From Rhizobium subbaraonis (lineage in GTDB: Bacteria > Pseudomonadota > Alphaproteobacteria > Rhizobiales > Rhizobiaceae), in the NCBI RefSeq assembly GCF_900220975.1, contig NZ_OBQD01000021.1, forward strand, positions 19,746-83,745: 64,000 nucleotides of DNA, read 5' to 3'. The notes beneath the pieces were generated by a model that did no database searches, had not been told where the DNA came from, and was given only the letters and a program-made list of their open reading frames with translations. The translations under genes and the position numbers were made by a program. Every line of letters starts with the position of its first letter. The first letter of the stretch is position 1. Below are positions 1 to 11,134 of this stretch, piece by piece.

Positions 1-126
1 ATCGCGCCGCAGCTGGTGCACGACTATCGGTTTTGGCAGGCGACCAAGTTTGCCGCGATTTCCCAGGCCGTCCACGACGTGTCCGTCTCTGTGGCCGACT
101 TCATAGCGCAATTGCGGATGGAGTGA
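1..126 (+). CDS. 3' end of an unidentified CDS
   Basis: The first reading frame is open from the window edge to a TGA at 124-126 and would encode the last 41 residues of a protein that starts outside the window. The tail ends in ADFIAQLRME. I recognise no family. It points toward the convergent small secreted-protein gene at 188-523. A chance open frame is possible because only 41 codons are visible. Confidence 0.35.
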   Translation: MAPQLVHDYRFWQATKFAAISQAVHDVSVSVADFIAQLRME

Positions 127-187
127 CGTTCGCAATGGGGGCAAGGGGGGTAGAGACGCACGTTGCCATGCGCCTCCTCGATCCGGT

Positions 188-523
188 TCACTCGTGGATC
201 GTGTAGGAGCCCATTTCGCACAGATCCTGTGTGTCCGTGGTGGTGTCGAGATCGGACTCTTCCTCGAACTCGAACTTCATGTCGTACTTGCACTGCCGGC
301 GACCGTCAGCGATCGTGATTTCCATGCTTTCGCCCGGGTTCAGCACCTGGCGGCCGAAAACGTCGTCTTCCCAGCTGTCGACGCCGACAGGCGACGTATA
401 GAAGTTGGTCAGCACGGACCCGGTGCCGTTCTTCAGGGTGAAGACGAGATCGTCGGCGTATGCTGCGGCCGAGAAGCCGAGGACGGCTGCGGCTGTCGTA
501 ATGAGTACCTTAAAATTGCGCAT
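188..523 (-). CDS. small secreted protein of unknown function
   Basis: This 111-residue protein begins MRNFKVLITTAAAVLGF and has a clear Sec signal peptide ending near AYA-DD (cleavage about residue 24). The mature part is acidic, about 87 residues, with two cysteines (about 78 and 102) that could form a disulfide, and a DGRRQCKYDMKFEF segment. I chose the start at 523 because the signal peptide begins there and a GGAAC stretch lies upstream; the frame stays open further upstream but reads as low-quality sequence. I recognise it as a type seen in rhizobial genomes but know no function. It is probably periplasmic. It ends near the partial gene at the left edge and is not obviously in an operon with the fad genes. 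Confidence 0.8.
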   Translation of the reverse strand: MRNFKVLITTAAAVLGFSAAAYADDLVFTLKNGTGSVLTNFYTSPVGVDSWEDDVFGRQVLNPGESMEITIADGRRQCKYDMKFEFEEESDLDTTTDTQDLCEMGSYTIHE

Positions 524-705
524 AGTTTTCAGTTCCTTACTGGAATATTGCAACGGCAGATTCCTAAGAGGAGAATCGTGAACGGCAAATGAATTCCAGT
601 ACTTGCCGCCGACCCATTTCTGGGTGGAACCATGCGTTCGCAGGCGGACGCGTCGAAACGCGCCCGCAACGCCAGTTCGCAAGCGAAAATCTTGCCGCCC
701 GACCC

Positions 706-2916
706 TTAAGCGGCTTGCGGCTTCGCGTAGGGATCGAAGCGGCTGTAGAACGTCTCGCCCTTCGCCGCCATGTCGAGCAGAAGCGGCGTCGGCTTGAAAT
801 GGTCGCCGTATTTCGCCGCCAGCTTCTCGCACAGCGCCACGAAGGCCTTCACGCCCATGCCGTCGATGTAGGAGAGCGTGCCGCCGGTATAGGGGGCGAA
901 GCCGAAGCCGAGGATCGAGCCGACGTCGGCCTCGCGCGGATCGGTGACGATGCCTTCCTCAACCGTGCGGGCAGCCTCGAGCGCGATCGTCGTCAGCAGG
1001 CGCTCCTTCAGCACCTTCACGTCGACGTCGTCGGGCTTCTGTTGCGGATAGAGCTCCTTCAGGCCCGGCCAGAGGCGCTTCTTCGCCGGCTTCGGCGGGT
1101 AGTCGTAGAAGCCCTTGGCGCTCTTGCGGCCGAGGCGACCGTCCTCGACGAGCTTCGTTACCAGTTCCATATGCCGCGGATCGACCGACTGCGGGCCGAG
1201 ATCGGCGAGGGCTGCCTTGAAGATCTTGTAGGATAGGTCGACGGCCACCTCGTCGTTCAATGAAAGCGGTCCGACCGGCATGCCGGCCATCTTCGCCGCG
1301 TTCTCGACCATCGCCGCCGGCACGCCCTCGATCAGCATGTCGTAGGCCTCGCCGATGTAGCGGAAGACGCAGCGGTTGACGTAGAAGCCACGCGTGTCGT
1401 TGACGACGATCGGCGTCTTCTTGATCGCGGCGACGTAGTCCAGCGCGACAGCGAGCGCCTTGTCGCCGGTCTGCTGGCCGAGGATCACCTCGGTCAGCAT
1501 CATCTTTTCGACGGGCGAGAAGAAATGGATGCCGACGAACTGGCTCGGCCGCCCGGAGTTCTGCGCAAGCCCGGTGATCGGCAGCGTCGAGGTGTTGGAG
1601 GCGAGGATGGCGCCTTCGGGCAGAACGGCCTCGATCTTCTCCGTGACGGCCTTCTTCACGTCGCGGTCCTCGAATACGGCCTCGATGACAAGATCGGCGT
1701 CGGACAGGGCGGCATAGTCGGCCGTGGGGGTGATCAGCGACAGAAGCTTCTCGCCGTCTTCCTTGCTCATCCGGCCCTTGGAGACGCTGCCGGAAACGAG
1801 GCCCTCGCAGACGGACTTGCCCTTGTCGGCCGCCTCCTGGTCGCGGTCGATCAGGACCACGGGGATGCCGGCCGCCGCCGTGACATAGCCGATCGAGGCG
1901 CCCATGAAGCCGGCGCCGACGATGCCGACCTTCCTGAACTCGGTCTTCGGCACGCCGGCCGGCCGGCGCGCGCCCTTGCCCAGCTCCTGCATGGAGATGA
2001 ACAGCGAGCGGATCATCGAGAAGGCTTCGGTCGTCTGCAGGATATGGGTGAAATAGCGCTGTTCGATCTTGAGCGCCGTATCGAACGGCACCTGCAGGCC
2101 CTCATAGACGCATTTGAGGATCGCCAGCGCACCCGGATAGTTGCCGGCGGTTTCTCGGCGCAGGATGGCGGGTGCTGCCGGCCAGAGCTGGGCCGCAGCC
2201 GGCGTCCAGATGCCGCCGCCGGGCACCTTGAAGCCTTTTTCGTCCCAGGGTGCGACAGGCTTCAGGCCGTCGAGGATCATCTTCTTCGCTGCCGGGATCA
2301 GTTCCTCCGGCGCGACCACCTGGTGAACGAGGTTCATCGCCTTGGCGCGCGCGCCCGTGAGAGACGATCCGGTGGTCATCATCTGCAGGGCGTCCTGCGC
2401 GTTTGCCAGACGCGGCACGCGCTGGGTGCCGCCGGCACCGGGGAAGATACCGACCTTCACTTCAGGCAGCGCGATCTTCACCGACTTGGCGTTCGAGGCG
2501 ACGCGGCCATGGCAGGCGAGCGACAGTTCGAAGGCACCGCCCATGCAGGTGCCGTTGATCGCCGAAACCCAGGGCTTGCCGCAGGTCTCCAGCTTGCGGA
2601 ACAGCCCGCTCATCCGCCCGGTCAGCGCAAACAGCTTCTCGGCTGCCTGTGCCGGGTCCTTGGCCCTCTCCTCGGCCTGCAGCGTAAACATCGACTTGAT
2701 CATCGAAAGGTCCGCGCCGCCGGAGAAGGTCGATTTGCCGGAGGTGATCACCACACCCTTGACCGCGGCATCGGCGACGGTGGCATCGATGATCGCCTCG
2801 AGTTCGTCCATCACCTCTGCCGTGATGACGTTCATCGACTTGCCGGGCATGTCCCAGGTGAGAAGCGCAATGCCGTCGGCGTCGGTTCCCAGGGTGAAAT
2901 TCGTGTATGCACTCAT
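706..2916 (-). CDS. fadJ: multifunctional beta-oxidation enzyme, enoyl-CoA hydratase / 3-hydroxyacyl-CoA dehydrogenase (FadJ/FadB alpha-subunit type)
   Basis: The 736-residue protein has two enzyme halves. Residues about 1-290 are a crotonase fold with the oxyanion-hole segments SGGADLSMI (about 65) and MGGAFELSLACHG (about 125), and GAGGTQRVPRL. Residues about 325-505 are a Rossmann NAD-binding 3-hydroxyacyl-CoA dehydrogenase domain with GAGFMGASIGY, followed by the C-terminal dehydrogenase domain (FYVNR near 530). It should hydrate enoyl-CoA and oxidise 3-hydroxyacyl-CoA in the cytosol, feeding the thiolase encoded just upstream. A good ribosome site (GGGAGAGGA) precedes the ATG. It is the last gene of the leftward block that contains the thiolase and the small membrane protein at 2947-3177. 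FadB and FadJ naming cannot be separated by eye. Confidence 0.92.
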   Translation of the reverse strand: MSAYTNFTLGTDADGIALLTWDMPGKSMNVITAEVMDELEAIIDATVADAAVKGVVITSGKSTFSGGADLSMIKSMFTLQAEERAKDPAQAAEKLFALTGRMSGLFRKLETCGKPWVSAINGTCMGGAFELSLACHGRVASNAKSVKIALPEVKVGIFPGAGGTQRVPRLANAQDALQMMTTGSSLTGARAKAMNLVHQVVAPEELIPAAKKMILDGLKPVAPWDEKGFKVPGGGIWTPAAAQLWPAAPAILRRETAGNYPGALAILKCVYEGLQVPFDTALKIEQRYFTHILQTTEAFSMIRSLFISMQELGKGARRPAGVPKTEFRKVGIVGAGFMGASIGYVTAAAGIPVVLIDRDQEAADKGKSVCEGLVSGSVSKGRMSKEDGEKLLSLITPTADYAALSDADLVIEAVFEDRDVKKAVTEKIEAVLPEGAILASNTSTLPITGLAQNSGRPSQFVGIHFFSPVEKMMLTEVILGQQTGDKALAVALDYVAAIKKTPIVVNDTRGFYVNRCVFRYIGEAYDMLIEGVPAAMVENAAKMAGMPVGPLSLNDEVAVDLSYKIFKAALADLGPQSVDPRHMELVTKLVEDGRLGRKSAKGFYDYPPKPAKKRLWPGLKELYPQQKPDDVDVKVLKERLLTTIALEAARTVEEGIVTDPREADVGSILGFGFAPYTGGTLSYIDGMGVKAFVALCEKLAAKYGDHFKPTPLLLDMAAKGETFYSRFDPYAKPQAA

Positions 2917-2946
2917 AATGGGATTCCTCTCCCTTGAACATTGTCC

Positions 2947-3177
2947 CTACCAGAGGAGGACGATCGCGACACCTGTGATGCCAACGACTAAGGCGGTGAG
3001 AAGCATCAAGCCACGAAGTTCGGCTTGGTGCGCACGGACCTCCTCCTTGGTTTTCGGCTTGATGAAGGCCTCATAGTCGTCCTTCATATCTCTCTCTCGA
3101 TAGATATGGGCGAGTTCTCGCTGCCATCCCTCCCGCTCTCTCCTATAGGTCTCGCGATCCGGCTGCGGGGCGGTCAT
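2947..3177 (-). CDS. small membrane-anchored protein between fadA and fadJ
   Basis: This 76-residue protein has a charged N-terminal two-thirds (many Arg, Glu, Lys) and one hydrophobic helix at the C-terminus ([20 protein letters not shown]). It is therefore a likely tail-anchored inner-membrane protein. It starts 3 bases after the thiolase stop and ends 30 bases before the fadJ start, so it is almost certainly cotranscribed with both. I recognise no domain. Its place between two beta-oxidation genes suggests a role linked to them, but this is inference only. Confidence 0.75.
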   Translation of the reverse strand: MTAPQPDRETYRREREGWQRELAHIYRERDMKDDYEAFIKPKTKEEVRAHQAELRGLMLLTALVVGITGVAIVLLW

Positions 3178-3180
3178 AAA

Positions 3181-4389
<1,209 letters not shown>

Positions 4390-4556
4390 GCTTTTCTCTC
4401 CCTGGGCGACGCAGAAGCGTCGTCAATCACCTGTCTGCCAATCTCCTGGCATAACGGCCTCTTTGGCCGCGCGCTCGTCATTCTATCCCTCATTCGCCGG
4501 CCGGCACCTCTGCCCGCGGGGGCGCGGACAAGGAGGCGAGTTGCGGCGACTGTACG

Positions 4557-4582
4557 CCCTCTCCGCACTTGCGGGGAGAGGG
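4557..4582. repeat. REP-like extragenic palindrome
   Basis: Between the acyl-CoA dehydrogenase and thiolase genes lies an imperfect inverted repeat, CCCTCTCCGC then ACTT then GCGGGGAGAGGG, with a 2-base bulge. It is followed by GCCGGGTGAGGTG. From memory this resembles short palindromes scattered between genes in rhizobial genomes. There is no T-run on the minus side, so it may end or stabilise the acyl-CoA dehydrogenase transcript rather than act as a strong terminator. I saw no second copy in this window. Confidence 0.5.
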
Positions 4583-4599
4583 CCGGGTGAGGTGCATCC

Positions 4600-6396
4600 T
4601 TAGAAAGCCTCTGACGGCAGCGCCATCATCGTTTCCGCGCCGCTCTCGATCCGCGCCTTGCGCAGCGCCGTCTCCGGCATGATGCGCTCCATGAAGAAGC
4701 GCGCGGTGATCAGCTTGTTGCGCAGGAACGCCTCGCGCTCGCCGGTGCCCGCGGCGAGCCCGGACTGCGCCGCCTTGGCCATTTTCGCCCACATATATCC
4801 GACGACGACGAGGCCGAAGAGGTGCATGTAGTCGGTCGAGCCGGCGCCGGCATTGTCGGGCTTGGCCATCGCATGCTGCATGAACCACATGGTCGAGGCC
4901 TGCAGGTCGTTAAGCCCCTTCTTCAGGTGCTTGGTGAAGAAGGACAGGCTCTCGTCGCCGCGGTTCTCCTCGCAGAAATCGCCGATCTCCTTGAACAGTG
5001 CCATCACCGCGCGCCCGCCGTTCATGCCGAGCTTGCGGCCCACAAGATCGAGCGCCTGGATGCCGTTGGCGCCTTCGTAGATCATGGCGATGCGCGCGTC
5101 GCGCACATACTGGCTCATGCCGTGCTCTTCGATGTAGCCATGGCCGCCGAAGACCTGCTGCGCCATCACCGCGTGGTCGAAACCCTTGTCGGTCAGCACG
5201 CCCTTCAGGATCGGCGTCGCCAGCCCCAAAAGGTCGTCGGCCGCCTGCCGCTCCTTGTCGTCGGATGCACGGTGCGCGATGTCGGACTGCAGCGCCGTCC
5301 ACAGAAGGAACGCGCGCCCGCCCTCGTTCCACGCCTTGATCGTCAACAGCGACCGGCGGATGTCGGGATGGACGATGATCGGGTCTGCCCGTTGCTCTGG
5401 CGCCTTCGGCCCGGAGAGCGAGCGTCCCTGGATACGCTCGCGCGCATAGCTGGCGGCGTTCTGGTAGGCGGCCTCCGCGACCGCCAGCCCCTGCAGGCCG
5501 ACGCCCAGACGGGCCTCGTTCATCATGACGAACATGGCGTTCAGGCCCTTATTCTCTGTGCCGATGAGATAGCCGGTCGCCTCGTCGTAGTTCATGACGC
5601 AGGTTGCGTTGCCGTGGATACCCATCTTGTGCTCGATCGCGCCACAGGATACGCCGTTGCGGGCTCCCGGCCTGCCATCCGCGTCCGGCAGGAGTTTCGG
5701 CACGATGAAGAGCGAGATGCCCTTGGTTCCGTCCGGCGCGCCTTCGATGCGTGCCAGCACCAGATGGATAATGTTCTCCGCCATGTCGTGTTCGCCGGCG
5801 GAAATGAAGATCTTCTGGCCGGTGATCTTGTAGGAGCCGTCCTGCTGCGGTGCCGCCTTGGTGCGCAGCAGGCCGAGGTCGGTGCCGCAATGCGGCTCGG
5901 TCAGGTTCATCGTGCCGGTCCAGGTCCCAGCGACCATCTTCGGCAGATAAGCCTTCTTCTGCTCATCCGAACCGTGCACGAGGATCGCGGCGATCGCGCC
6001 CTGCGTCAGGCCGGGATACATCATCAGCGACATGTTGGCGGACGACATGTACTCGCCCACGGCGGTGTGCAGCAGGTAGGGAAGACCCTGGCCGCCGAAC
6101 TCTTCCGGCACCGCCAGGCCGAGCCAGCCGCCTTCGCGGTAAAGGTCGAAAGCTTCGCGGAAGCCCTTCGGAACGGTCACAGAACCATCCTCGCCGCGCT
6201 TGCAGCCCTCCTGGTCGCCGGAAAGGTTGACGGGAAAAAGCACTTCTTCGGAAAGTTTCGCGGCCTCGCCGGCAATCGCCTCGACCATGTCCGCCGTTGC
6301 ATCGGCAAAGCCCGGCAGGTTGTTGTAGCGTTCCAGTCCGAGCACGTCGTTGAGCACGAACAGCGTTTCGTTCACGGGGGCTTTGTAGATGGGCAT
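4600..6396 (-). CDS. acyl-CoA dehydrogenase (FAD-dependent)
   Basis: The 598-residue protein is of the long acyl-CoA dehydrogenase class with an extra C-terminal domain. Recognisable parts are [15 protein letters not shown] (FAD/substrate region near 160), the [11 protein letters not shown] segment, [13 protein letters not shown], and near the C-terminal third [21 protein letters not shown], where the Glu is the expected catalytic base. It should introduce the first double bond of beta-oxidation and pass electrons to ETF. The start [13 protein letters not shown] at 6396 is chosen by family N-termini; the frame continues upstream through the promoter region. It lies upstream of fadA and fadJ on the same strand, separated by 210 bases holding a palindrome, so it is probably in the same regulon. 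Confidence 0.93.
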   Translation of the reverse strand: MPIYKAPVNETLFVLNDVLGLERYNNLPGFADATADMVEAIAGEAAKLSEEVLFPVNLSGDQEGCKRGEDGSVTVPKGFREAFDLYREGGWLGLAVPEEFGGQGLPYLLHTAVGEYMSSANMSLMMYPGLTQGAIAAILVHGSDEQKKAYLPKMVAGTWTGTMNLTEPHCGTDLGLLRTKAAPQQDGSYKITGQKIFISAGEHDMAENIIHLVLARIEGAPDGTKGISLFIVPKLLPDADGRPGARNGVSCGAIEHKMGIHGNATCVMNYDEATGYLIGTENKGLNAMFVMMNEARLGVGLQGLAVAEAAYQNAASYARERIQGRSLSGPKAPEQRADPIIVHPDIRRSLLTIKAWNEGGRAFLLWTALQSDIAHRASDDKERQAADDLLGLATPILKGVLTDKGFDHAVMAQQVFGGHGYIEEHGMSQYVRDARIAMIYEGANGIQALDLVGRKLGMNGGRAVMALFKEIGDFCEENRGDESLSFFTKHLKKGLNDLQASTMWFMQHAMAKPDNAGAGSTDYMHLFGLVVVGYMWAKMAKAAQSGLAAGTGEREAFLRNKLITARFFMERIMPETALRKARIESGAETMMALPSEAF

Positions 6397-6449
6397 GTTG
6401 CTCGAGTTCCTCGCCTTCTCGATGGAAGATTGTCCGACCTGTTGAAACG

Positions 6450-6481
6450 ATACTAGAAAACTTTGACGTTTGCGTAAACGT
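6450..6481 (-). promoter_or_regulatory. promoter with MerR/LiuR-like palindrome upstream of acyl-CoA dehydrogenase
   Basis: On the minus strand there is a -35-like TTTACG (6473-6478), a 17-base spacer and a -10-like TAGTAT (6450-6455). Overlapping it is a palindrome, ACGTTT-GCGT-AAACGT (6466-6481). This resembles the ACGTTTACGT-type sites known for MerR-family regulators of fatty and branched-chain acid breakdown in proteobacteria (LiuR). No such regulator gene is in the window, so the assignment is by site shape only. Confidence 0.5.
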
Positions 6482-6650
6482 AATATTTGCGTGAACGTGA
6501 ACTTCATCGAGCATGGCTGTGGGCGCGGCGGGGATCGGAAACGGGTAAACGCCCGACCGGGCCTGCCGGCATCGCAGGTCTGCGGCCTAGGCGGCCGAGG
6601 TGTGCCGCCGCGCGGCAGTATGAGCAAATCGTTAAAAAATTTTAGCCGAA

Positions 6651-6665
6651 TTAACCGCTTGTTTA
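6651..6665 (+). promoter_or_regulatory. CtrA-like box upstream of the PodJ-like gene
   Basis: TTAA-N7-TTTA sits in an AT-rich island about 260 bases upstream of the podJ start and matches the CtrA consensus TTAA-N7-TTAA at 7 of 8 positions. PodJ-type genes are cell-cycle controlled in alphaproteobacteria, so a CtrA site would fit, but the distance is long and a chance match is possible. Confidence 0.3.
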
Positions 6666-6922
6666 CCATGTTCCGTGAATTGTGGCGATCGAGGGCAGCC
6701 CACGAAATAGTTTTGTCGTTCCACTTTTCGCCTGCCATTCGGAGCGTCAGGTCCGGGAAAGCTGCGCCCTCTAGGCTGCAACATCGATCTGCGCGTGAGT
6801 TACGACAATGCCGGCGCACATCATGTCGGCGAAATGCAACAGGTGGCGTCTCGCGGCATGAGCGGCGGACGTGATGCGGGTTCTCACGGCGAGCCGACGG
6901 GCTCCCAATCGAGGCTAGGAAC

Positions 6923-9900
6923 ATGAGCGGATCGCGAGCAAATCCTCCCCGGTATGGCGACAGGTCGTCGTTCGATGCTCTGAACCGGACGATCGAAGGC
7001 CTAGAGGCGCGGATCGAAGGTCTGATGGGCACACGCGAGCGCAGCCGCGACGGTGCGGACCTCCGGCGTGAACCGCAGCGACCCGATCCGGTGCGCACCG
7101 CGCCACTGCGCGACGATCCCGTCGGCGAGATCATGCAGCGCCAGCGCGCACTCGATGCGGTTCGGGAGCGCGCGGCCCAGCGCGGTGAACGCCGCTCCCC
7201 GGCATTTGACGCTCCCCTTCCGCCGCAGCCGGCCGCGGAACGTCCGGCACCCGATTCCGCCGCGCCCAACTTCGCCGCCAAAGAGATCGCCCAGGCGCTT
7301 GTCGGCCTGCGCCAGGATCTCAAGCGCGACATCGCCGACGGGTTCGGGCGGGAGATGGACACGCTGCGCGCCGAAATGCGCGCCATTCGCCAGGCGGCGG
7401 AAATGCGCGGTCATGACGACGACATTCGCGACGATCTGCAGCGGCTGGCGCAGAGCGTCGGCCAGCTCGGCCGCCAGCCGGCGCATTCCGAAGCCGAAAG
7501 CCTGCGGGTGGAGTTCGACGAACTGCGCTCGGTCCTGGACGGCCTCGCCCGCGAGGATTCCGTGCGCCGCATGGAAAATCGCTGGAACGGGGTGGAGCAG
7601 CGGCTCGCCGCCTTCGATCAGAGCCGCGACGACGAACTGCTGGCGCTCGCCTATCGGCTGGACGAGCTGAAGACCCAGATCCAGACCGTCAGTGCCACGC
7701 CCGCCCTTCGCGATCTAGAAGACAAGCTCCATACGATGGCCCAGGCCGTCGAGGTGCTTGGCCGCAACGTCCAGCCGGACGATCGCCGGCTTGCCTCCCA
7801 GTTCGAAGGCCTCGACCTGCGCCTCGACGAGATCAGCCGTGCGATCGCCGCCAGCGGCCGTGCGCAGGCTTCCGCCGCCGATGCCACGCTGTTCCAGCGC
7901 ATGGAAGGCCGGATCGCCGATCTCGCCGGCCAGCTCGATGCCATTGCCCGTCGCCCGATGCCCGAACAGGGTCTCGGCCAGCGGCTGGAGGCGCTTTCCT
8001 ATCGCATCGACGAACTGGCGCACGAGAAGGCGGCACTTCGGCTCGAAGAACGGCTGGAACAACTGTCGGCGATGATCGAGCAGGGCCAGCGGGCACCGGC
8101 CGCGAGCGCCGACCTGACCCGCTACCTGACGGACATCTCGCGAAAGATCGACGCGCTCGATCAGGGCTCGGTCAACGAAGCGCTGGCCGAGCGCCTCGAT
8201 CACCTGGCCCGCCGGATCGAGGATCTCGACACTCCGGCCGAAACGCCGTTTTCCGGCGACCGCTTCTCGGCGATCGAAGGGCGCCTGCAGGCGATCGCCG
8301 AAAGGCTCGACCGCACCAGTGCCGCGCCCGTGGACGACAGCGGCGCACTGCGCAGCCTTGAGGCTCAGATCGCCCATCTTTCCACATTGATCAGCGCGCC
8401 GCAGCCGCAGGGTGGTTCTACCCTGCCGGAAGACTTCGACAGCCGCATGGCAACGATCGAAGACTACATGGCCACCAACGACGAATATATCATCGAAGCG
8501 GCCCGACAGGCCGCCGAAGCGGTGATGCAGGCCTACCAGCACACTGCCGACGGCGGTATTGCGTCTTCCTCCGACATGGCGGCGATCTCCGCACTTGCGG
8601 AAGATCTGCGCGCGCTGGAAGACATGATGCGCTCCAGCGAGGATCGCACCGCGCGCACCTTCGATGCACTCCATGATACGCTGGTGCAGATCGCAGGCCG
8701 CCTCGAACAACTCGACGCACCGCGCGACGATGATCGCCGGAACGGCCGCCGGGACGAGCGTGCGTTCGCATCCGCTACGCCGCGGACGCTGGCCCAGGCT
8801 GTCGACGAAGAGGAATACCCGTTCGTCGACGACGGGTTCGAGACGGCCGCAGCACAACAGGATCGCGCGCCGTTGCCTGCCGAAGTGGAATCCGGTGAAC
8901 GTGAATTCGAGCTCGCGGGCGAAAGCGCGCAGGCCGTCGCCACGTCGGTCGCCGAAGCTGCCGCCCCGGCTCCGGCCGGACAGAAGGGCAGGACCAGCCT
9001 GATCGCGGGCCTTGCCCGTCGCTTCGCGCCTGCCCGCAAGGAGGCGCCCGAAACGGTCGAGCGCCAGCAGATCGATCCCGCCCCGTCGCTCGACCCGGGC
9101 GACGAAATCGCGCCGGAAGTGGCCAACCAACTGCTGGAGCCGGGCTCCGGCGCTCCAGACGTCCGCAAGATTCTGGAGCGTGTCCGCGCCGGCCAGGCGG
9201 CGGACGGTCGCGGTCAGGCCGCCGACGCCCAGAAGTCCGATTTCATCGCCGCCGCGCGTCGGGCAGCCCGCATGGCCGCCGAAGAAACCGATACGCTGTC
9301 GCGCATCGCGCCGGAGAAGAAGCCGGCGTCGGGCGCCGGCGCAGCCGCATCTGCGTTCGGCCGCCACCGCCGGCCGATCCTGATGGCCGTCGGGGCCATC
9401 CTGCTTGCCATCATGTCCTATCCGCTGGTCAATACGCTGGTTCGCGGGGACGAGGCTCCGAAGCCGGCCCGGCAGGAGACGGCGCAGGCGGTGATCGCGG
9501 CGCCCGCAGCCGTCGAGCCCAAGGCCGCGGCTGGCGAGGCGCCGGCCCCGCAGCAGATGGCGCAGGCTGTGACGGCCGGAAGCCAGCCGGTCGAGGTGAT
9601 CGAGGGTGACGAACCCACCGTCGATGCGTCGCCCGCCGAGGAAATCGCAACGCCGACCGTCGAGGATACCGGAATGAATACCGGTTCGCCGGCGCTTGCC
9701 GTAACCGGCGCCGAGCAGATGACACAGCCGGCAGACACTGCAACTGAGACGGGCGGCTTCGAACCGATCCTGACGGATCCGTCGGGCGAGGTGAAGGACG
9801 TGCCGGTGATCGAAAACGAAGGCAGCGAGGCCATTATCGGCGCCGACAACCCTTCGCAGGGCACGGCGGAACTGATCAGCGTCCCGACCGCACTGGACCC

Positions 9901-10741
9901 GGCCTCACTGGCAAAGGCGGCCGGCGAAGGCGACAAGCTGGCGCTGTTTGAGATCGGCGCACGCTATACCGATGGCCGCGGCGGCGTCGCAATCGACATG
10001 GCTGAGGCCGCCAAGTGGTATGCGAAGGCGGCCGAGCGCGGCTTTGCGCCGGCGCAGTACCGCCTCGGCAACCTCTACGAAAAAGGGCAGGGCGTCGAAC
10101 GCGACCTCGAAAAGGCATGCAGCCTCTATGAGGAGGCTGCCAGACAGGGCAATGCCAGCGCCATTCACAATCTCGCCGTGCTGCTGGCGACCGGCGGTGG
10201 TAAGGCCCCCGATTTTGCCGCTGCTGCCGAATGGTTCAAGAAGGCGGCCGACCTCGGCGTCCGCGACAGCCAGTTCAACCTCGCAATTCTCTATGCGCGC
10301 GGCAACGGCGTGAAGCAGGACCTTGAGGAATCCTACAAGTGGTTTGCAGTCGCTGCCCGCGACGGCGACCGCGATGCCGCCGAAAAGCGCGACGAGGTCG
10401 CCAACGCCTTGAAGCCGGAGCAACTGGCAAGCGCCAAGGCGAAGCTGGACCTTTGGAAGCCGCAGCCGCTCGACGAGAAAGCAAACTCCGTGGACCTGCC
10501 GGACGAATGGATCGGCAAGGGCACCAAGACTGCCTCCGTCGACATGAAGAAGGCGATCCGCAACATCCAGGCGATCCTGAACAACAACGGCTTCAATGCC
10601 GGCACGCCGGATGGTGCGATGGGGCCGAAGACGGTCGAGGCGATCAAGGCGTTCCAGAAGTCCGTCGGACAGACCGAAACCGGCAAGATCGACGACAAGC
10701 TCATCAATGAGTTGCTCAAGCGCAACAAGCCGCAGGGATGA
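6923..10741 (+). CDS. podJ: PodJ-like polarity factor with Sel1 repeats and peptidoglycan-binding domain
   Basis: The 1272-residue protein has a long charged N-terminal part (about 1-800) rich in heptad-like Glu/Arg/Leu repeats, predicted as coiled coil in the cytoplasm. A single transmembrane helix follows at about 815-835 ([17 protein letters not shown]), then a Pro/Ala/Glu-rich linker, Sel1-type repeats (for example [28 protein letters not shown]) and a C-terminal peptidoglycan-binding domain ([20 protein letters not shown]). This is the architecture of PodJ, which marks the new pole and recruits division and surface-structure proteins in Caulobacter and its relatives. The start MSGSRANPP follows a GAGGCTAGGAAC ribosome site. 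A known rhizobial gene order places podJ beside this fad block, which supports the call. Confidence 0.85.
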   Translation: MSGSRANPPRYGDRSSFDALNRTIEGLEARIEGLMGTRERSRDGADLRREPQRPDPVRTAPLRDDPVGEIMQRQRALDAVRERAAQRGERRSPAFDAPLPPQPAAERPAPDSAAPNFAAKEIAQALVGLRQDLKRDIADGFGREMDTLRAEMRAIRQAAEMRGHDDDIRDDLQRLAQSVGQLGRQPAHSEAESLRVEFDELRSVLDGLAREDSVRRMENRWNGVEQRLAAFDQSRDDELLALAYRLDELKTQIQTVSATPALRDLEDKLHTMAQAVEVLGRNVQPDDRRLASQFEGLDLRLDEISRAIAASGRAQASAADATLFQRMEGRIADLAGQLDAIARRPMPEQGLGQRLEALSYRIDELAHEKAALRLEERLEQLSAMIEQGQRAPAASADLTRYLTDISRKIDALDQGSVNEALAERLDHLARRIEDLDTPAETPFSGDRFSAIEGRLQAIAERLDRTSAAPVDDSGALRSLEAQIAHLSTLISAPQPQGGSTLPEDFDSRMATIEDYMATNDEYIIEAARQAAEAVMQAYQHTADGGIASSSDMAAISALAEDLRALEDMMRSSEDRTARTFDALHDTLVQIAGRLEQLDAPRDDDRRNGRRDERAFASATPRTLAQAVDEEEYPFVDDGFETAAAQQDRAPLPAEVESGEREFELAGESAQAVATSVAEAAAPAPAGQKGRTSLIAGLARRFAPARKEAPETVERQQIDPAPSLDPGDEIAPEVANQLLEPGSGAPDVRKILERVRAGQAADGRGQAADAQKSDFIAAARRAARMAAEETDTLSRIAPEKKPASGAGAAASAFGRHRRPILMAVGAILLAIMSYPLVNTLVRGDEAPKPARQETAQAVIAAPAAVEPKAAAGEAPAPQQMAQAVTAGSQPVEVIEGDEPTVDASPAEEIATPTVEDTGMNTGSPALAVTGAEQMTQPADTATETGGFEPILTDPSGEVKDVPVIENEGSEAIIGADNPSQGTAELISVPTALDPASLAKAAGEGDKLALFEIGARYTDGRGGVAIDMAEAAKWYAKAAERGFAPAQYRLGNLYEKGQGVERDLEKACSLYEEAARQGNASAIHNLAVLLATGGGKAPDFAAAAEWFKKAADLGVRDSQFNLAILYARGNGVKQDLEESYKWFAVAARDGDRDAAEKRDEVANALKPEQLASAKAKLDLWKPQPLDEKANSVDLPDEWIGKGTKTASVDMKKAIRNIQAILNNNGFNAGTPDGAMGPKTVEAIKAFQKSVGQTETGKIDDKLINELLKRNKPQG

Positions 10742-11134
10742 TCCCGGCCGCGACTGCCGCGACCGCATAAAGCGGCAGTCCGGGCCGTTCCGCTGTTGAC
10801 GGCACGGATGGCCAAGGGCATGACGGACCATGAAAAAACCACAAGCCGCTCAGAATGATACCGGGAGCGGCGAAGCGGAGCGCACCGGTGTGACCGGACG
10901 CTCGGCTTGATGTCGCGCCGGCACCCCGAACCCTGTCTGCAGGGCAGTGGGGGTACCGGCAAGATGCTGGGGGACTGTCGAACCGGGCATGCGTTCCGCC
11001 TGCCCGGCGCTTACCCATATGCCGTGCCTGGAATTTTGGATCCGGCGTTCACCGGATCGCGTCGAGAATTGTGCTGAACGGGCGGCGACAGGGGCGCCGC
11101 AAGATCCGGGCCGACGGCCCATCGGGGTAATGCT
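10742..11134. other. 393-base intergenic region, nothing distinct
   Basis: GC-rich spacer between the PodJ-like gene and the TSUP gene. I see no T-tailed hairpin, tRNA or convincing small gene. It must hold the promoter of the downstream pair, but no clear -35/-10 stands out. Confidence 0.5.

Larger units (their letters stand above)
6397..6922. other. 526-base divergent intergenic region
   Basis: This gap separates the leftward acyl-CoA dehydrogenase from the rightward PodJ-like gene. It contains the MerR-like palindrome near its left end, an AT-rich stretch at 6628-6670 with a CtrA-like box, and otherwise unremarkable GC-rich sequence. Open frames here read as low-complexity composition and are not convincing genes. 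Confidence 0.6.

Noticed and set aside
1525..2937. A 470-codon plus-strand frame opposite fadJ
   Set aside because: Shadow of the fadJ gene; composition is Gly/Arg/Asp-rich and no family is recognisable.
7715..9367. A 550-codon minus-strand frame inside the PodJ-like gene
   Set aside because: It is the antisense of the coiled-coil region, without a ribosome site or recognisable domain.
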